The notes beneath the pieces were generated by a model. That model ran no database searches. It worked only from the letters and a program-made list of their open reading frames with translations, and was not told the origin of the DNA. A program made the position numbers and the translations under genes. This document shows positions 34,197 through 44,248 of a stretch of DNA of 64,000 nt, piece by piece (position 1 is the first letter of the stretch; each line of letters starts with the position of its first letter). Source of the stretch: an uncultured Pseudomonadota bacterium (lineage in GTDB: Bacteria > Pseudomonadota > Gammaproteobacteria > Burkholderiales > Methylophilaceae); assembly GCA_903876765.1 (NCBI GenBank), contig CAIRBH010000001.1:1-64000 (forward strand), read 5' to 3'.

Positions 34197-35399
34197 ATGC
34201 AATTAAGCGCTACCCGTCAGGCCGATCAAGCTAAATCACAACAGCCTATTTCAAACTTAGTCACAGTGGCCTTGCTGGCAACATTAGTGTTATTCGGCTG
34301 TGGTAAAAAAGACGAGGCTGGAATGCAATCTGGCGCTATGCCGGCCATGCCAGTAGGTGTGATGGTCTTGCAGCCCACTACCGCACCTATTAGTGCCGAA
34401 ACTGTGGCGCAAACAGAAGGCGCAAAAGAAGTTGAAATACGTCCTAGAGTGGGCGGCATTTTGCTTAAAAAAATGTTTGAAGAAGGTGAGCCGATTAAAG
34501 CAGGTCAGACTATGTTTTTAATTGACCCCACGCCGTTTCAAATTGCCCTCACTAACGCTAAAGCACAGCTCGCACAACAAGAAGCGCGGGTGGTGCAAAC
34601 CCAGCGCGAAGCTGCTCGCTTAGAAGGCTTATTAGCCAGTCAGTCTATTAGTAAGCGCGAAGCTGACAATGCCAGCTCTGACAACGCTATGGCACGTGCC
34701 GCCATGGCGCAATACGAAGCCGGGGTGCGTGAGGCGCAGTTAAATTTATCCTACACCACAGTAACATCGCCTTTATCTGGGATTGCTGGCCGCTTTGAGT
34801 TGTCTGAAGGCGCTTTGGTCAATGCAAATAGCAGCTTGCTGACTAAAGTGAGCCAAATCAGCCCTATTTGGGTGAGGTTTAGTTTGTCAGATAGTGAATT
34901 GGCTTTACTGGGCGGGCATTTATCGCCAGCCCGTGTAAAAGAAGTGAGTTTGATTTTGGCAGATGGCAAAGAATATTCAGCAAAAGGCCAGCTCAATTTT
35001 GCCGCCAGCAGCATAGACCCACAATTGGGCACGCAGCAATTGCGAGCTAGTTTTGCAAATGCCGATAAAACCTTATTGCCAGGGCAGTTTGTGCGAATTC
35101 GTGTGACAACTGGCACGCGTAAAGGTGTGTTTTTGCTGCCGCAAACCGCCGTCTTGACTGGAGATCAAGGCAAATTTGTGTTTGTCGCAGAAAAAACGCC
35201 AGATGGCAAAGCCGTCGCCGCGGTTAGACCTATCGTTGAAGGTGGCTGGCAGGGCGAGGATTGGGTAGTGCTGTCTGGTTTAAAAGCTGGCGAACTGGTG
35301 ATAGCCGATAATTTGATTAAACTGCGCCCAGGTGCCAGTGTTGCGCCACATCCCTATAGCTCAGCTGCGCCCTTGTCAGCTAAACCAGCTGGCCAATAG
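34197..35399 (+). CDS. RND efflux periplasmic adaptor (AcrA/MexA-like lipoprotein)
   Basis: The 400-residue adaptor has a lipoprotein signal (lipobox LVLFGC), a barrel-sandwich domain (VEIRPRVGGILLKKMFEEGEPIKAGQ), an alpha-hairpin (AQLAQQEARVVQTQREAARLEG and the returning helix) and the matching lipoyl half (YTTVTSPLSGIAGRF). I prefer the ATG at 34197 because GGAG stands six bases before it; the ATG at 34173 is the alternative. It is the first gene of a complete adaptor-pump-channel operon. Substrates cannot be told from sequence. Confidence 0.93.
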   Translation: MQLSATRQADQAKSQQPISNLVTVALLATLVLFGCGKKDEAGMQSGAMPAMPVGVMVLQPTTAPISAETVAQTEGAKEVEIRPRVGGILLKKMFEEGEPIKAGQTMFLIDPTPFQIALTNAKAQLAQQEARVVQTQREAARLEGLLASQSISKREADNASSDNAMARAAMAQYEAGVREAQLNLSYTTVTSPLSGIAGRFELSEGALVNANSSLLTKVSQISPIWVRFSLSDSELALLGGHLSPARVKEVSLILADGKEYSAKGQLNFAASSIDPQLGTQQLRASFANADKTLLPGQFVRIRVTTGTRKGVFLLPQTAVLTGDQGKFVFVAEKTPDGKAVAAVRPIVEGGWQGEDWVVLSGLKAGELVIADNLIKLRPGASVAPHPYSSAAPLSAKPAGQ

Positions 35400-35408
35400 G
35401 ATTAAATA

Positions 35409-38400
35409 ATGACTAAGTTTTTTATCACGCGGCCTATTTTTGCCTCAGTACTGTCGATTATTATTGTATTGGCAGGCTTGGCGGCTGCATTTAAGCTGCC
35501 GATTGCCCAATACCCGCAAATTGCACCGCCTACTGTAACCATTACCGCCAGCTATCCTGGTGCGAGTGCTGATACCCTTTCTAAAACCGTAGCTGGCCCT
35601 ATAGAAGAGCAGTTAAGTGGTGTCGATAATCTGTTGTATTTTAATTCCAGTGCGGATTCTAGTGGCACCTTGGTGATTACCGCCACGTTTGAAGTAGGCA
35701 CCAATGTTGACCAAGCGACGTTTAATGTCAGCAATCGGGTCAATATCGCGGCGCCTCGGCTGCCTGATGATGTGCGCCGTAACGGTTTGATTGTGCAGAA
35801 AAAATCTAACGATATTTTGTTAGTGGTCATGCTCACATCAAAAGACCCCCATCACAATCGCTTGTACTTAAGTAATTACGCTACGTTAAATGTGCTTGAC
35901 GAATTTAAGCGCGTAAAAGGCGTGGGTGACGCCTTAATCTTTGGCGGGCAAGATTATGCCATGCGAATATGGCTGCGGCCTGACCGTATGGCGCAATTGG
36001 GCGTCAGTAGTAGTGATATTGCGGCGGCCATAGGTGCACAAAATAATCAGTATGCCGCGGGTAAAATCGGGCAAGAGCCAGCGCCAGCTGATCAACAGTT
36101 AGTCTATACCGTGACTGCTAAAGGGCGATTGCTAGACCCTGCACAGTTCGGCAATATTATTATTAGAGCAGACGCGACTAGAGGCTTGCTGTATTTAAAA
36201 GATGTAGCGCGCATTGAGCTGGGGGCGCAAAGTTACAATGTCACTTCGGCGTTGGACGGCCATGCAGGTGTGGCTATCCCTATCTTTTTACAAACTGGGG
36301 CGAACGCGCTGGATACGGCAAAAGGCATTAAGGCTAAAGTTGAAGAGCTCAAAATGCACTTTCCTGAGGGCATGGAATATACCATCCCTTACGACACCAG
36401 TGATTTCGTCAAGGCGACGATTAAAGAGGTATTTAAAACCTTTGTAGAGGCCTTAGTCTTAGTAGTGTTGGTGGTGTTTTTATTCTTGCAAAGTTGGCGC
36501 GCTACACTTATCCCGATTATCGCAGTGCCTATTTCTTTAATTGGTACTTTTGCTGGATTATATATATTCGGCTTCTCGATTAACTTGCTGACACTGTTTG
36601 CCATGATTTTAGCCATTGGCATTGTAGTCGATGATGCGATAGTGGTGCTAGAAAACACCGAGCGCTTGATGCGCGAAGAAAATCTAGCCCCCTTGCCCGC
36701 CGCCATTAAATCTATTCAGCAAGTGTCTGCCGCGGTGGTGGCGATTGTGTTGGTGTTGTGTGCAGTATTTGTGCCCGTGGCTTTTCAAGGGGGTATCGCT
36801 GGTGAGCTTTATCGGCAGTTTGCGGTAACGGTGGCGATTGCCGTGGTTATTTCTGGGGTGGTTGCTTTAACGCTAACACCAGCGCTGTGTGCGATGATTT
36901 TGCAAAAAACGCATGGCGAAAACAAGTTTTTTCAAATATTTAATCAAGGTTTTGGTCGATTCTCACATTTTTATACGCGCACCGTTGCCTTAACGCTAAA
37001 ACATAAAATTATCGGTGGCTTGGCCTTTGTGGGCATTTTGCTTGCTTGTTTATTTTTGTTTATTAAAGTGCCAGGCAGCTTTGTGCCAGCAGAAGACCAA
37101 GGCTACGTGGTCACGGTAGTGGTGATGCCAGATGGCGCCACTTTAAGTCGTACCACCAAAACCACAGAAAATATACGGGCAGGCATAGCCAAAGACCCGG
37201 CGGTCGCCCATGAATTTGCTGTGAATGGGCTAGAGCTGCTGACTGGGGCTAATAAAACTAATGCTGCCACCATGTTTGTGCGATTAAAAGATTGGAGTGA
37301 GCGTAAAACCACGGCAGATCAAATTGTCGGTAAACTTTTTGGCATAGGCATGAGCCAGTCCGATGGCATGGCCTTTGCTGTCAATCCCCCAGCCATTCGT
37401 GGTTTAGGCGCAGCGGCAGGGTTTGAGGTATACGTGCAAAGTCAGCGCGATACTGACCCTATCAAATTGGCGGCAGTCATGCATAACCTGATGGAGGCGA
37501 TGGCTAAAGATCCGCAACTGACGCCGCCCAATACATTTTTCCGACCCACAGTGCCGCAATTGCTGATAGAAGTGGATGAAGCTAAAGCCCTGTCACAGGG
37601 GGTAAGAATTTCAGACATTTATACTACTCTACAAAGTACTATGGGCTCGTATTATGTGAATGATTTTAATAAAAATGGCCGTACCTATCGGGTGCAGTTG
37701 CAAGCAGAGCCTGAATTTAGAATGAAGCCAGAAGACCTAGGCAAGGTCTATGTGCGTAGTCAGCCGACTAGCTCAGCGCCTAATGGCAATATGATCCCGC
37801 TTTCGGCCTTGAGTAAGGTGAGTAATAGGGTGGGGGCAGAACAGCTGGAACGTTATGATGGCTTGTTATCAGGAAAAGTGTTTGGTAGTGGTGCGCCTGG
37901 CATCAGCTCTGGTGATGCGATTAAGGCCGTCGAACGTCTTGCGCTGACCAATTTGCCAGATGGCTATCAAATTGCTTGGACAGCGCAAGCTTACCAAGAA
38001 AAGCGTACAGGCTCAGCTGCCGTTTATGCTTTTGGCTTTGCCATTATCATGGTATTTTTAATTTTAGCCGCACAGTTTGAGACTTGGGCTTTGCCGCTGG
38101 CCGTGATTATGGCGGTGCCGTTTGCCCTAGCGGGTGCTTTCTTGGCGGTGTTGTTACGCGGTATGCCTAACGATATTTACTTTCAAATTGGCTTAATTAC
38201 CTTAATTGGGTTGGCTGCAAAAAATGCAATTTTAATTGTAGAGTTTGCCAGCCAAAAAATGGAGCAAGGCATGCCTGTTGCCGAGGCGGCGCTAGAAGCG
38301 GCAAGATTAAGGTTTAGGCCTATCGTGATGACGTCCATGGCTTTTGTCTTGGGTATAGTGCCATTGGTATTTGCCTCTGGGGCGGGTGCGGCAGCACGCC

Positions 38401-38552
38401 GTTCTATGGGGACTGGCGTATTCGGCGGCATGTTGTTAGCCACTTTTGTGGCGACCATATTTATACCGCTATTTTTTACTTGGCTGTCAGGCAAACACGT
38501 CAGACATCATGGGCATCTTGAAACTGACATCAATGCAAAGGAAACACCGTGA
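35409..38552 (+). CDS. RND multidrug efflux inner-membrane pump (AcrB/MexB-like, HAE-1 family)
   Basis: The 1047-residue proton-driven pump has twelve predicted membrane helices and two large periplasmic loops. It begins MTKFFITRPIFASVLSIIIVLAG as HAE-1 pumps do. The proton-relay Asp pair is seen in AIGIVVDDAIVVLEN in the fourth helix, and the Lys of the relay in GLAAKNAILIVEFA in the tenth. It lies ten bases after the adaptor gene and overlaps the channel gene by four. Length and motifs are complete, so it should function. Confidence 0.96.
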   Translation: MTKFFITRPIFASVLSIIIVLAGLAAAFKLPIAQYPQIAPPTVTITASYPGASADTLSKTVAGPIEEQLSGVDNLLYFNSSADSSGTLVITATFEVGTNVDQATFNVSNRVNIAAPRLPDDVRRNGLIVQKKSNDILLVVMLTSKDPHHNRLYLSNYATLNVLDEFKRVKGVGDALIFGGQDYAMRIWLRPDRMAQLGVSSSDIAAAIGAQNNQYAAGKIGQEPAPADQQLVYTVTAKGRLLDPAQFGNIIIRADATRGLLYLKDVARIELGAQSYNVTSALDGHAGVAIPIFLQTGANALDTAKGIKAKVEELKMHFPEGMEYTIPYDTSDFVKATIKEVFKTFVEALVLVVLVVFLFLQSWRATLIPIIAVPISLIGTFAGLYIFGFSINLLTLFAMILAIGIVVDDAIVVLENTERLMREENLAPLPAAIKSIQQVSAAVVAIVLVLCAVFVPVAFQGGIAGELYRQFAVTVAIAVVISGVVALTLTPALCAMILQKTHGENKFFQIFNQGFGRFSHFYTRTVALTLKHKIIGGLAFVGILLACLFLFIKVPGSFVPAEDQGYVVTVVVMPDGATLSRTTKTTENIRAGIAKDPAVAHEFAVNGLELLTGANKTNAATMFVRLKDWSERKTTADQIVGKLFGIGMSQSDGMAFAVNPPAIRGLGAAAGFEVYVQSQRDTDPIKLAAVMHNLMEAMAKDPQLTPPNTFFRPTVPQLLIEVDEAKALSQGVRISDIYTTLQSTMGSYYVNDFNKNGRTYRVQLQAEPEFRMKPEDLGKVYVRSQPTSSAPNGNMIPLSALSKVSNRVGAEQLERYDGLLSGKVFGSGAPGISSGDAIKAVERLALTNLPDGYQIAWTAQAYQEKRTGSAAVYAFGFAIIMVFLILAAQFETWALPLAVIMAVPFALAGAFLAVLLRGMPNDIYFQIGLITLIGLAAKNAILIVEFASQKMEQGMPVAEAALEAARLRFRPIVMTSMAFVLGIVPLVFASGAGAAARRSMGTGVFGGMLLATFVATIFIPLFFTWLSGKHVRHHGHLETDINAKETP

Positions 38553-39970
38553 TTTCAGCCGCAAATTTTAATGCCAAACGTATCACCCTAGTATTAGGCC
38601 TTGTACTGATTGCAGGTTGCCAATCTGTGGGGCCAGATTACCAGCGCCCCGCCATGGCGATGCCTGAGCAATATGGCGAGGCTGCCAGTGCCGCTGATAG
38701 TAAAATCACCAGTAGTTGGTGGACGCTGTACCAAGATAAAACGCTTAATGACTTGGTGACTACGGCGCAGCAAAATAACACAGATATTAAGTTGGCTGTG
38801 GCTCGTATAGAAGAGGCCGATGCTGCCGCGCGTGAAATAGGCGCAGAAACCTTTCCTACGGTTAATTTAGACGCAAAAGGGGCACGCTCAAGGGTCACAG
38901 AAGCGGGGGCTTTTCCAGTATATGGGAATAATCCACGCAATAGCTATAACGCTCAGTTAGGAACGTCTTTTGAAATCGACTTTTGGGGAAAACTGCGTAG
39001 GGCTAAAGAGTCGGCACGCGCACAAGCACTATCCAGCCGTTATGCAAAAGATACAGTGGCTTTGTCGCTAGCTGGGCTGGTGGCAAATCATTACCTGACA
39101 TTACGCAGCTTAGATACACAAATTGTCATTAGCCAAGAAAACTTAATCAGTCGAGATGAAAGTTTGGCCCTGACTAAGCGTCGCTTAGCAGGTGGGGTAG
39201 TGTCAGCCTTAGACGTGTATCAAGCAGAAGTCGCCAGTGCTAACTTAAAAGCACAGTTGGCTGAGCTCACTAAATTAAGAGCAATGACTTTGCATCAATT
39301 AGCGGTATTAACTGGCAGTTTAGATTTACAAATAACAGCTGCTGACATTGTTGCGCTACCTATTCCGCCTACGCCACCTGCTGGCTTGCCTTCTAGTTTG
39401 CTCGATGCGCGGCCAGATGTGCGGCAGGCAGAACAGCAATTGGTGTCTGCTAATGCCAATATAGGCGTTGCCAAAGCGGCGCTATACCCTAGCATTTCGC
39501 TTACTGCGGCTATGGGAGCTGAGAGTTTAGCTTTAAGTAATCTATTAAAATCTAGTGCAGGTATTTGGAGCACTGGCCTAGCCTTGCATTTGCCTATTTT
39601 TGATTCAGGCAAAACTGGCGCTCAAATTGACCAAGTCAGTGCTAAGCAAAAGCAAGCCTTGGCTAGTTATGAGAGCGCCATGCAAAACGCTTTTAGAGAA
39701 GTCAATGATGCTTTAGTTAATGTCAGACAAACTACCGAGCGTGAAATCGCCCTCAATGACAGTCAGTTGGCCGCTAAACAAGCCTTAGCCATCTCAAAGA
39801 ATCGTTATCAATCTGGCTATTCTGCTTATTTAGAAGTGTTGGATGCGCAGCGTGTGTATAACGAGGCTACGCTAGCTTTTGTGCAGAGTCGTCAGGCCAG
39901 GCTGCTAGCGACAGTAGCTTTATTTAAAGCTTTAGGCGGTGGTTGGCATCCAGATTTGCCTAATGGATAA
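38549..39970 (+). CDS. RND efflux outer-membrane factor (OprM/NodT-type lipoprotein)
   Basis: The 473-residue protein has a lipoprotein signal (LIAGC, Cys near 24), the family start VGPDYQRPAMAMP, and two OEP repeats (NTDIKLAVARIEEADAAAREIGAETFPTV and ANIGVAKAALYPSISLTAAMG) that build the TolC-like trumpet. It starts with GTG at 38549 inside the pump's stop (GTGA), so translation is coupled. With the two preceding genes it makes a full tripartite efflux system. Confidence 0.94.
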   Translation: MISAANFNAKRITLVLGLVLIAGCQSVGPDYQRPAMAMPEQYGEAASAADSKITSSWWTLYQDKTLNDLVTTAQQNNTDIKLAVARIEEADAAAREIGAETFPTVNLDAKGARSRVTEAGAFPVYGNNPRNSYNAQLGTSFEIDFWGKLRRAKESARAQALSSRYAKDTVALSLAGLVANHYLTLRSLDTQIVISQENLISRDESLALTKRRLAGGVVSALDVYQAEVASANLKAQLAELTKLRAMTLHQLAVLTGSLDLQITAADIVALPIPPTPPAGLPSSLLDARPDVRQAEQQLVSANANIGVAKAALYPSISLTAAMGAESLALSNLLKSSAGIWSTGLALHLPIFDSGKTGAQIDQVSAKQKQALASYESAMQNAFREVNDALVNVRQTTEREIALNDSQLAAKQALAISKNRYQSGYSAYLEVLDAQRVYNEATLAFVQSRQARLLATVALFKALGGGWHPDLPNG

Positions 39971-40003
39971 CTTGATAGCTGGCAACTATAGCTGGCAACT
40001 TAA

Positions 40004-40027
40004 GTCATGCTAAAATAAAAGCATGAC
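40004..40027 (+). promoter_or_regulatory. Hairpin that hides the start codon of the HD-GYP gene
   Basis: GTCATGCT (40004-40011) pairs perfectly with AGCATGAC (40020-40027) across eight A-rich bases. The second arm contains the ATG at 40023 of the downstream gene. No clear ribosome site is seen. If it folds in the mRNA, translation should be low unless something opens it. Confidence 0.45.
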
Positions 40028-41057
40028 TGATATTTCTACCATCTTAATCATAGATCATTCGGTCGAAACGCTTGATTTGATAGGCGGTGCGCTGCGCGCC
40101 CAATATCGGGTCTTGACCGCGAATTCAGCTGAAGTCGGATTGCTGTTAGCTGGCAAGCAGCCTAAGCCTCATCTTATTGTGCTCAGTGAGAATATGCCTG
40201 ACATAGGGGCTGGTAATTTGCTGACACTACTGCGCGAAAATCCTGCTAGCAGTGAGACTCCCATCTTGCTACTTACCGAACATGATTCAGAATTAGATTG
40301 TCAGCATGCTTTGCAACTAGGGTTGATGGATTTTATCAGTAAGCCAATTAAGCCTGCGGCGCTTTTAGCCAGGGTGCGTCTGCAAATTGATATTACACAG
40401 CTTTTAGCTGAAAATAAGCTAGTGCAACAAACGACGATCAGAGCGCTAGCGCACTTAGCGGAATTAAGCGATCCTGAAACCAGTAATCACATTTTACGCA
40501 CCTCAGGCTATGTGCGGCATCTGGCGAACAGCTTGCTACAACATCCGCGCTTCATTAAATTTTTAACTAGGCCAATAATAGATGCAATAGCGCAATCGGC
40601 CGCCTTGCATGATATTGGCAAGATTGCGATTTCTGATAATATTTTGCTAAAATCAGGCAAACTTATGCCAGAGGAATGGGGTGTAATGAAAACCCATGCG
40701 CTATTGGGTAGCCAAGCGATTAGCAAGGCCATGCGTGGTATAAAACCGCCAGTGCCTTTACTGGTCTTAGCCAAAGAGATAGCGCACTGGCATCATGAAA
40801 AATGGGATGGTAGCGGCTATCCAGATGGCTTGGTCGGCGACGCTATTCCTATATCTGCTCGGTTGATGGCGCTGGCTGATGTGTTTGACGCATTGATTAA
40901 TGCCAGGGTATATAAGCCTGCGATGACAAATGCTGAAGCGCGTGAGATCATTATTGCGGGCCGCGGCAAACACTTTGACCCAGATATGGTAGATGCCTTT
41001 ATAGAGCATTTTGACGATTTTGTCGCCATTGCCAAAAAATATCAGGATATAAGCTGA
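40023..41057 (+). CDS. HD-GYP domain protein with degenerate receiver domain
   Basis: Residues 5-120 of this 344-residue protein have the receiver fold, but the phospho-acceptor Asp is replaced by Ser55 (LIVLSENMPD) and one of the acidic pair is His12 (LIIDHS), so normal phosphorylation is unlikely. The late Lys (SKPIKP) is kept. Residues about 140-340 form an HD-GYP phosphodiesterase domain with intact HDIGK and HHEKWDGSGYPDG motifs, which hydrolyse cyclic di-GMP. It lies 52 bases after the efflux operon and may be cotranscribed. A perfect hairpin covers its start codon. Input to the receiver is unknown. Confidence 0.88.
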   Translation: MTDISTILIIDHSVETLDLIGGALRAQYRVLTANSAEVGLLLAGKQPKPHLIVLSENMPDIGAGNLLTLLRENPASSETPILLLTEHDSELDCQHALQLGLMDFISKPIKPAALLARVRLQIDITQLLAENKLVQQTTIRALAHLAELSDPETSNHILRTSGYVRHLANSLLQHPRFIKFLTRPIIDAIAQSAALHDIGKIAISDNILLKSGKLMPEEWGVMKTHALLGSQAISKAMRGIKPPVPLLVLAKEIAHWHHEKWDGSGYPDGLVGDAIPISARLMALADVFDALINARVYKPAMTNAEAREIIIAGRGKHFDPDMVDAFIEHFDDFVAIAKKYQDIS

Positions 41058-41154
41058 TAGTTTAATCTAGCAGTATCAGCATGATAACTTTAGAGTCATG
41101 CCCGCAGCCATGTTAAAATAGCGACATTCTCATTACTATTTACGCTTGTTTAAT

Positions 41155-42564
41155 ATGACAGTTCGCACCCGTTTTGCCCCTAGCCCCACAGGTTTTTTGC
41201 ATATTGGCGGTGCACGTACCGCTTTATTTTCTTGGGCTTTTGCGAAAAAGCATGGTGGTCAATTCATACTTCGTATTGAAGATACCGATGTTGCACGCAG
41301 CACACCAGAAGCCGTGCAAGCCATTTTAGACGGTATGCAATGGCTGGGCTTAGATTATGACGAGGGGCCTTTTTACCAAATGCAAAGAATGGATCGCTAT
41401 AAACAAGTGATTCAAACCATGTTAGATGCAGGTAGTGCTTATTATTGTTATAGCAGTAAAGAAGAGCTGGAGGCATTGCGTGAACAGCAAATGGCGAATA
41501 AATTAAAGCCTCGCTATGATGGCAAATGGCGTCCGCAAGCAGGTCTAGCGTTGCCTAACCCGCCGCCAGATGTATTGCCCGTTATTCGCTTTAAAAACCC
41601 ACAAGAAGGCGTAGTAGCTTGGGATGATTTAGTCAAAGGCCACATTGAAATAGCCAATAGTGAGCTTGATGATTTGATCATTGCCCGTGCTGACGGCACC
41701 CCTACTTATAATTTTTGTGTGGTGGTAGATGATAGCGATATGGGAATCACCCAGGTCATTCGTGGTGACGATCACGTCAATAATACGCCAAGACAAATCA
41801 ATATGCTCAAAGCTTTGGCTGAAATAGATAGCAACATTAAAGTGCCGCAATACGCCCATTTATCTATGATTTTGGGCAGTGACGGGCAAAAGCTTTCTAA
41901 GCGACATGGCGCAGTGAGTGTCATGCAATATGATGATGATGGATATTTGCCAGAGGCGGTGATTAACTATTTGGCGCGCCTAGGCTGGAGTCATGGCGAT
42001 GACGAAGTGTTCAGCAAAGAACAATTTGCCTTATGGTTTGATTTAGATCACATTACACCGTCTGCCGCGCAGTTTAATACCGAGAAGCTCAATTGGCTCA
42101 ACGCCCATTATATTAAGCAAGCCGATATTAATTACCTTGTGACAGATCTCAGTCAGCGACTAAATCAGCTAAATATTCAAGTGAGTGAGCAAGTCAGTTT
42201 GCCAGCCGCCATCGCTTTATACCGAGATCGGGTGAATACTTTAAATGAGTTAGCCGCGGGCATTGCTTATTTTTATCAGCGCCCAGTGATAGATGCGCTT
42301 GCCGCAGAAAAGCATTTAACAGCTGACATTAAGCCTATCATGGCGCAACTGGCTAGCGCATTGTGCGCTATTGATTGGCAAGCCCCAGCCATACATCATG
42401 AGATTGAAGCTGCCGTTACGAGCAACGGACTTAAGTTTCCTAAATTAGCCATGCCGCTGCGCGTGATTTTAACGGGCATCGCCCAATCGCCTAGCATAGA
42501 CCAAGTGATGGCGCTGCTAGGTAAAGATGAAGTGTTGGCAAGAATTAACTTGGCAATAAATTAA
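41155..42564 (+). CDS. gltX: Glutamyl-tRNA synthetase
   Basis: This class I synthetase charges tRNA-Glu. The 469-residue protein begins [22 protein letters not shown] with the HIGH-type motif, and has the KLSKR motif ([13 protein letters not shown]). I start at the ATG at 41155; a TTG three codons earlier adds nothing recognisable. The C-terminal anticodon-binding part runs from about residue 330. It stands alone between the HD-GYP gene and hfq. Confidence 0.96.
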   Translation: MTVRTRFAPSPTGFLHIGGARTALFSWAFAKKHGGQFILRIEDTDVARSTPEAVQAILDGMQWLGLDYDEGPFYQMQRMDRYKQVIQTMLDAGSAYYCYSSKEELEALREQQMANKLKPRYDGKWRPQAGLALPNPPPDVLPVIRFKNPQEGVVAWDDLVKGHIEIANSELDDLIIARADGTPTYNFCVVVDDSDMGITQVIRGDDHVNNTPRQINMLKALAEIDSNIKVPQYAHLSMILGSDGQKLSKRHGAVSVMQYDDDGYLPEAVINYLARLGWSHGDDEVFSKEQFALWFDLDHITPSAAQFNTEKLNWLNAHYIKQADINYLVTDLSQRLNQLNIQVSEQVSLPAAIALYRDRVNTLNELAAGIAYFYQRPVIDALAAEKHLTADIKPIMAQLASALCAIDWQAPAIHHEIEAAVTSNGLKFPKLAMPLRVILTGIAQSPSIDQVMALLGKDEVLARINLAIN

Positions 42565-42741
42565 ACAAAATAGCTGGCTGTGATTGAAAAGACGGACATC
42601 TGCCCCATATTCAATCTGTACAGCAATGATGGCATTAAAAAATCGAACGAATTAGATGGTTGTTAATCTGAACTAGGGTAGTATCAGCAATGTTGCGGAT
42701 GCTATGCAATTTTTATTTAACTCCAAACAATAGGAGAAGTC

Positions 42742-42978
42742 ATGATACAAAAAGGGCAAATGTTACAAGACCCGTTTCTTAATGCATTACGCAAAGAACA
42801 CGTCGCTGTATCTATTTATCTGGTCAATGGTATTAAGTTGCAAGGTCAAGTGGATTCGTTTGATCAATATGTGATTTTGCTAAAAAATACCGTCACGCAA
42901 ATGGTGTATAAGCATGCTATTTCAACCATAGTCCCGGCACGCATGGTCAATATTGCCTTGCCTGAAAGTCATGAGTAA
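42742..42978 (+). CDS. hfq: RNA chaperone Hfq
   Basis: Hfq is the hexameric Sm-like protein that pairs small RNAs with messages. The 78-residue protein has the Sm1 pattern [36 protein letters not shown] and the Sm2 motif [12 protein letters not shown]. It has the short tail usual in Betaproteobacteria. AGGAG precedes the ATG. It begins the hfq-hflX-hflK-hflC block. Confidence 0.97.
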   Translation: MIQKGQMLQDPFLNALRKEHVAVSIYLVNGIKLQGQVDSFDQYVILLKNTVTQMVYKHAISTIVPARMVNIALPESHE

Positions 42979-42997
42979 GCGTTTGGTCAAATAAGCC

Positions 42998-44134
42998 TTG
43001 AAAGACTTGTTTGAAAGGCCAAGTGTTGGCGATGCTGCAATAATGGTGAGCGTTGATTTTGGTGATGATGATTACGAAGAAAGCTTGCATGAACTTAGGT
43101 TGCTAAGTTTAAGTGCTGGTTTGTCTATACGCGGCACGGTAGAAGCCAAGCGCAGCAGCCCTGACGCGAAGCATTTTATAGGCAGCGGCAAAGCTGACGA
43201 GTTATCGCAAATGATGCAAGCTAGCAAATCGAATATTGCGGTATTTAATCACGATCTTTCGCCATCACAGCAGCGTAATTTAGAACGATTATTGCAGGCG
43301 CGGGTAGTAGATAGAACGGGCTTGATACTGGATATATTTAGTCAGCGTGCACAAAGCCATGAAGGTAAATTGCAGGTTGAATTGGCGCAGCTAGAGCATT
43401 TATCTACACGTTTGGTAAGAGGTTGGACGCACCTTGAGCGGCAAAAAGGCGGCATAGGCGTGCGTGGTGGGCCTGGTGAAACTCAGCTGGAGTTAGATAG
43501 ACGCATGTTGCGTGTACGGGTAAAACAACTGCGTGAGAAGCTGATTAAACTTAAAGCTCAGCGTGGTATGCAGCGTCGGGCACGTAAGCGTTCCAATGTC
43601 ATGACGGTGTCTTTGGTGGGTTATACCAATGCCGGCAAGTCCACCATATTCAATCGTTTAACCAAGGCGGATATTTATGTGGCGGATCAGTTATTTGCAA
43701 CATTAGATACTACTACCCATAAAATTTTTATAGCCGATTGCGGCTCAGTAGTGCTTTCAGACACGGTGGGGTTTATTAAACATTTGCCGCACGCCCTAAT
43801 AGAAGCGTTTAGCGCGACCTTAGAAGAGGCGGTGCAAGCCGATTTGTTATTGCATATTGTTGATACTGCCAGCACTAACCGTGATGAGCAAATAACTCAA
43901 GTGAACAAAGTTTTGTTAGAAATAGGCGCGGCCAATGTGCCGCAAATTTTGGTGCATAACCAGATTGATAGAGTTGGATTGACCCCCTCGGTGAGCCGCG
44001 ATGAGTATGGTAGAATTACGACCATACACGCCTCAGCTAAAACGGGCGAAGGGATGGATTTGTTGAGGCTAGCAATGACTGAGCATAGTCAATATTTGCA
44101 AAAGATGAGCACAGAAGAAAGTGCTTATGGGTAG
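42998..44134 (+). CDS. hflX: Ribosome-splitting GTPase HflX
   Basis: The 378-residue protein has the N-terminal HflX domain (FIGSGKADEL, VVDRTGLILDIFSQRA, GPGETQLELDRR) and a GTPase domain with G1 GYTNAGKSTIFN, DTVGFIKHLP and the base-recognition NQID. HflX splits stalled ribosomes after stress. No ATG starts it: TTG at 42998 is used here, and a TTG at 43007 giving MFERPSVGD is an equally good choice. It follows hfq by 19 bases. Confidence 0.94.
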   Translation: MKDLFERPSVGDAAIMVSVDFGDDDYEESLHELRLLSLSAGLSIRGTVEAKRSSPDAKHFIGSGKADELSQMMQASKSNIAVFNHDLSPSQQRNLERLLQARVVDRTGLILDIFSQRAQSHEGKLQVELAQLEHLSTRLVRGWTHLERQKGGIGVRGGPGETQLELDRRMLRVRVKQLREKLIKLKAQRGMQRRARKRSNVMTVSLVGYTNAGKSTIFNRLTKADIYVADQLFATLDTTTHKIFIADCGSVVLSDTVGFIKHLPHALIEAFSATLEEAVQADLLLHIVDTASTNRDEQITQVNKVLLEIGAANVPQILVHNQIDRVGLTPSVSRDEYGRITTIHASAKTGEGMDLLRLAMTEHSQYLQKMSTEESAYG

Positions 44135-44248
44135 GCTGAGCGCTAATGCTCAATTTCTCTAGGCAGTATTTTATATCAGCTTAAACGCTGATAGCATTTT
44201 CGTCAGATGACTGCGAAAAAAGTAGCGATAGATTTATTGGAGTTTTAA

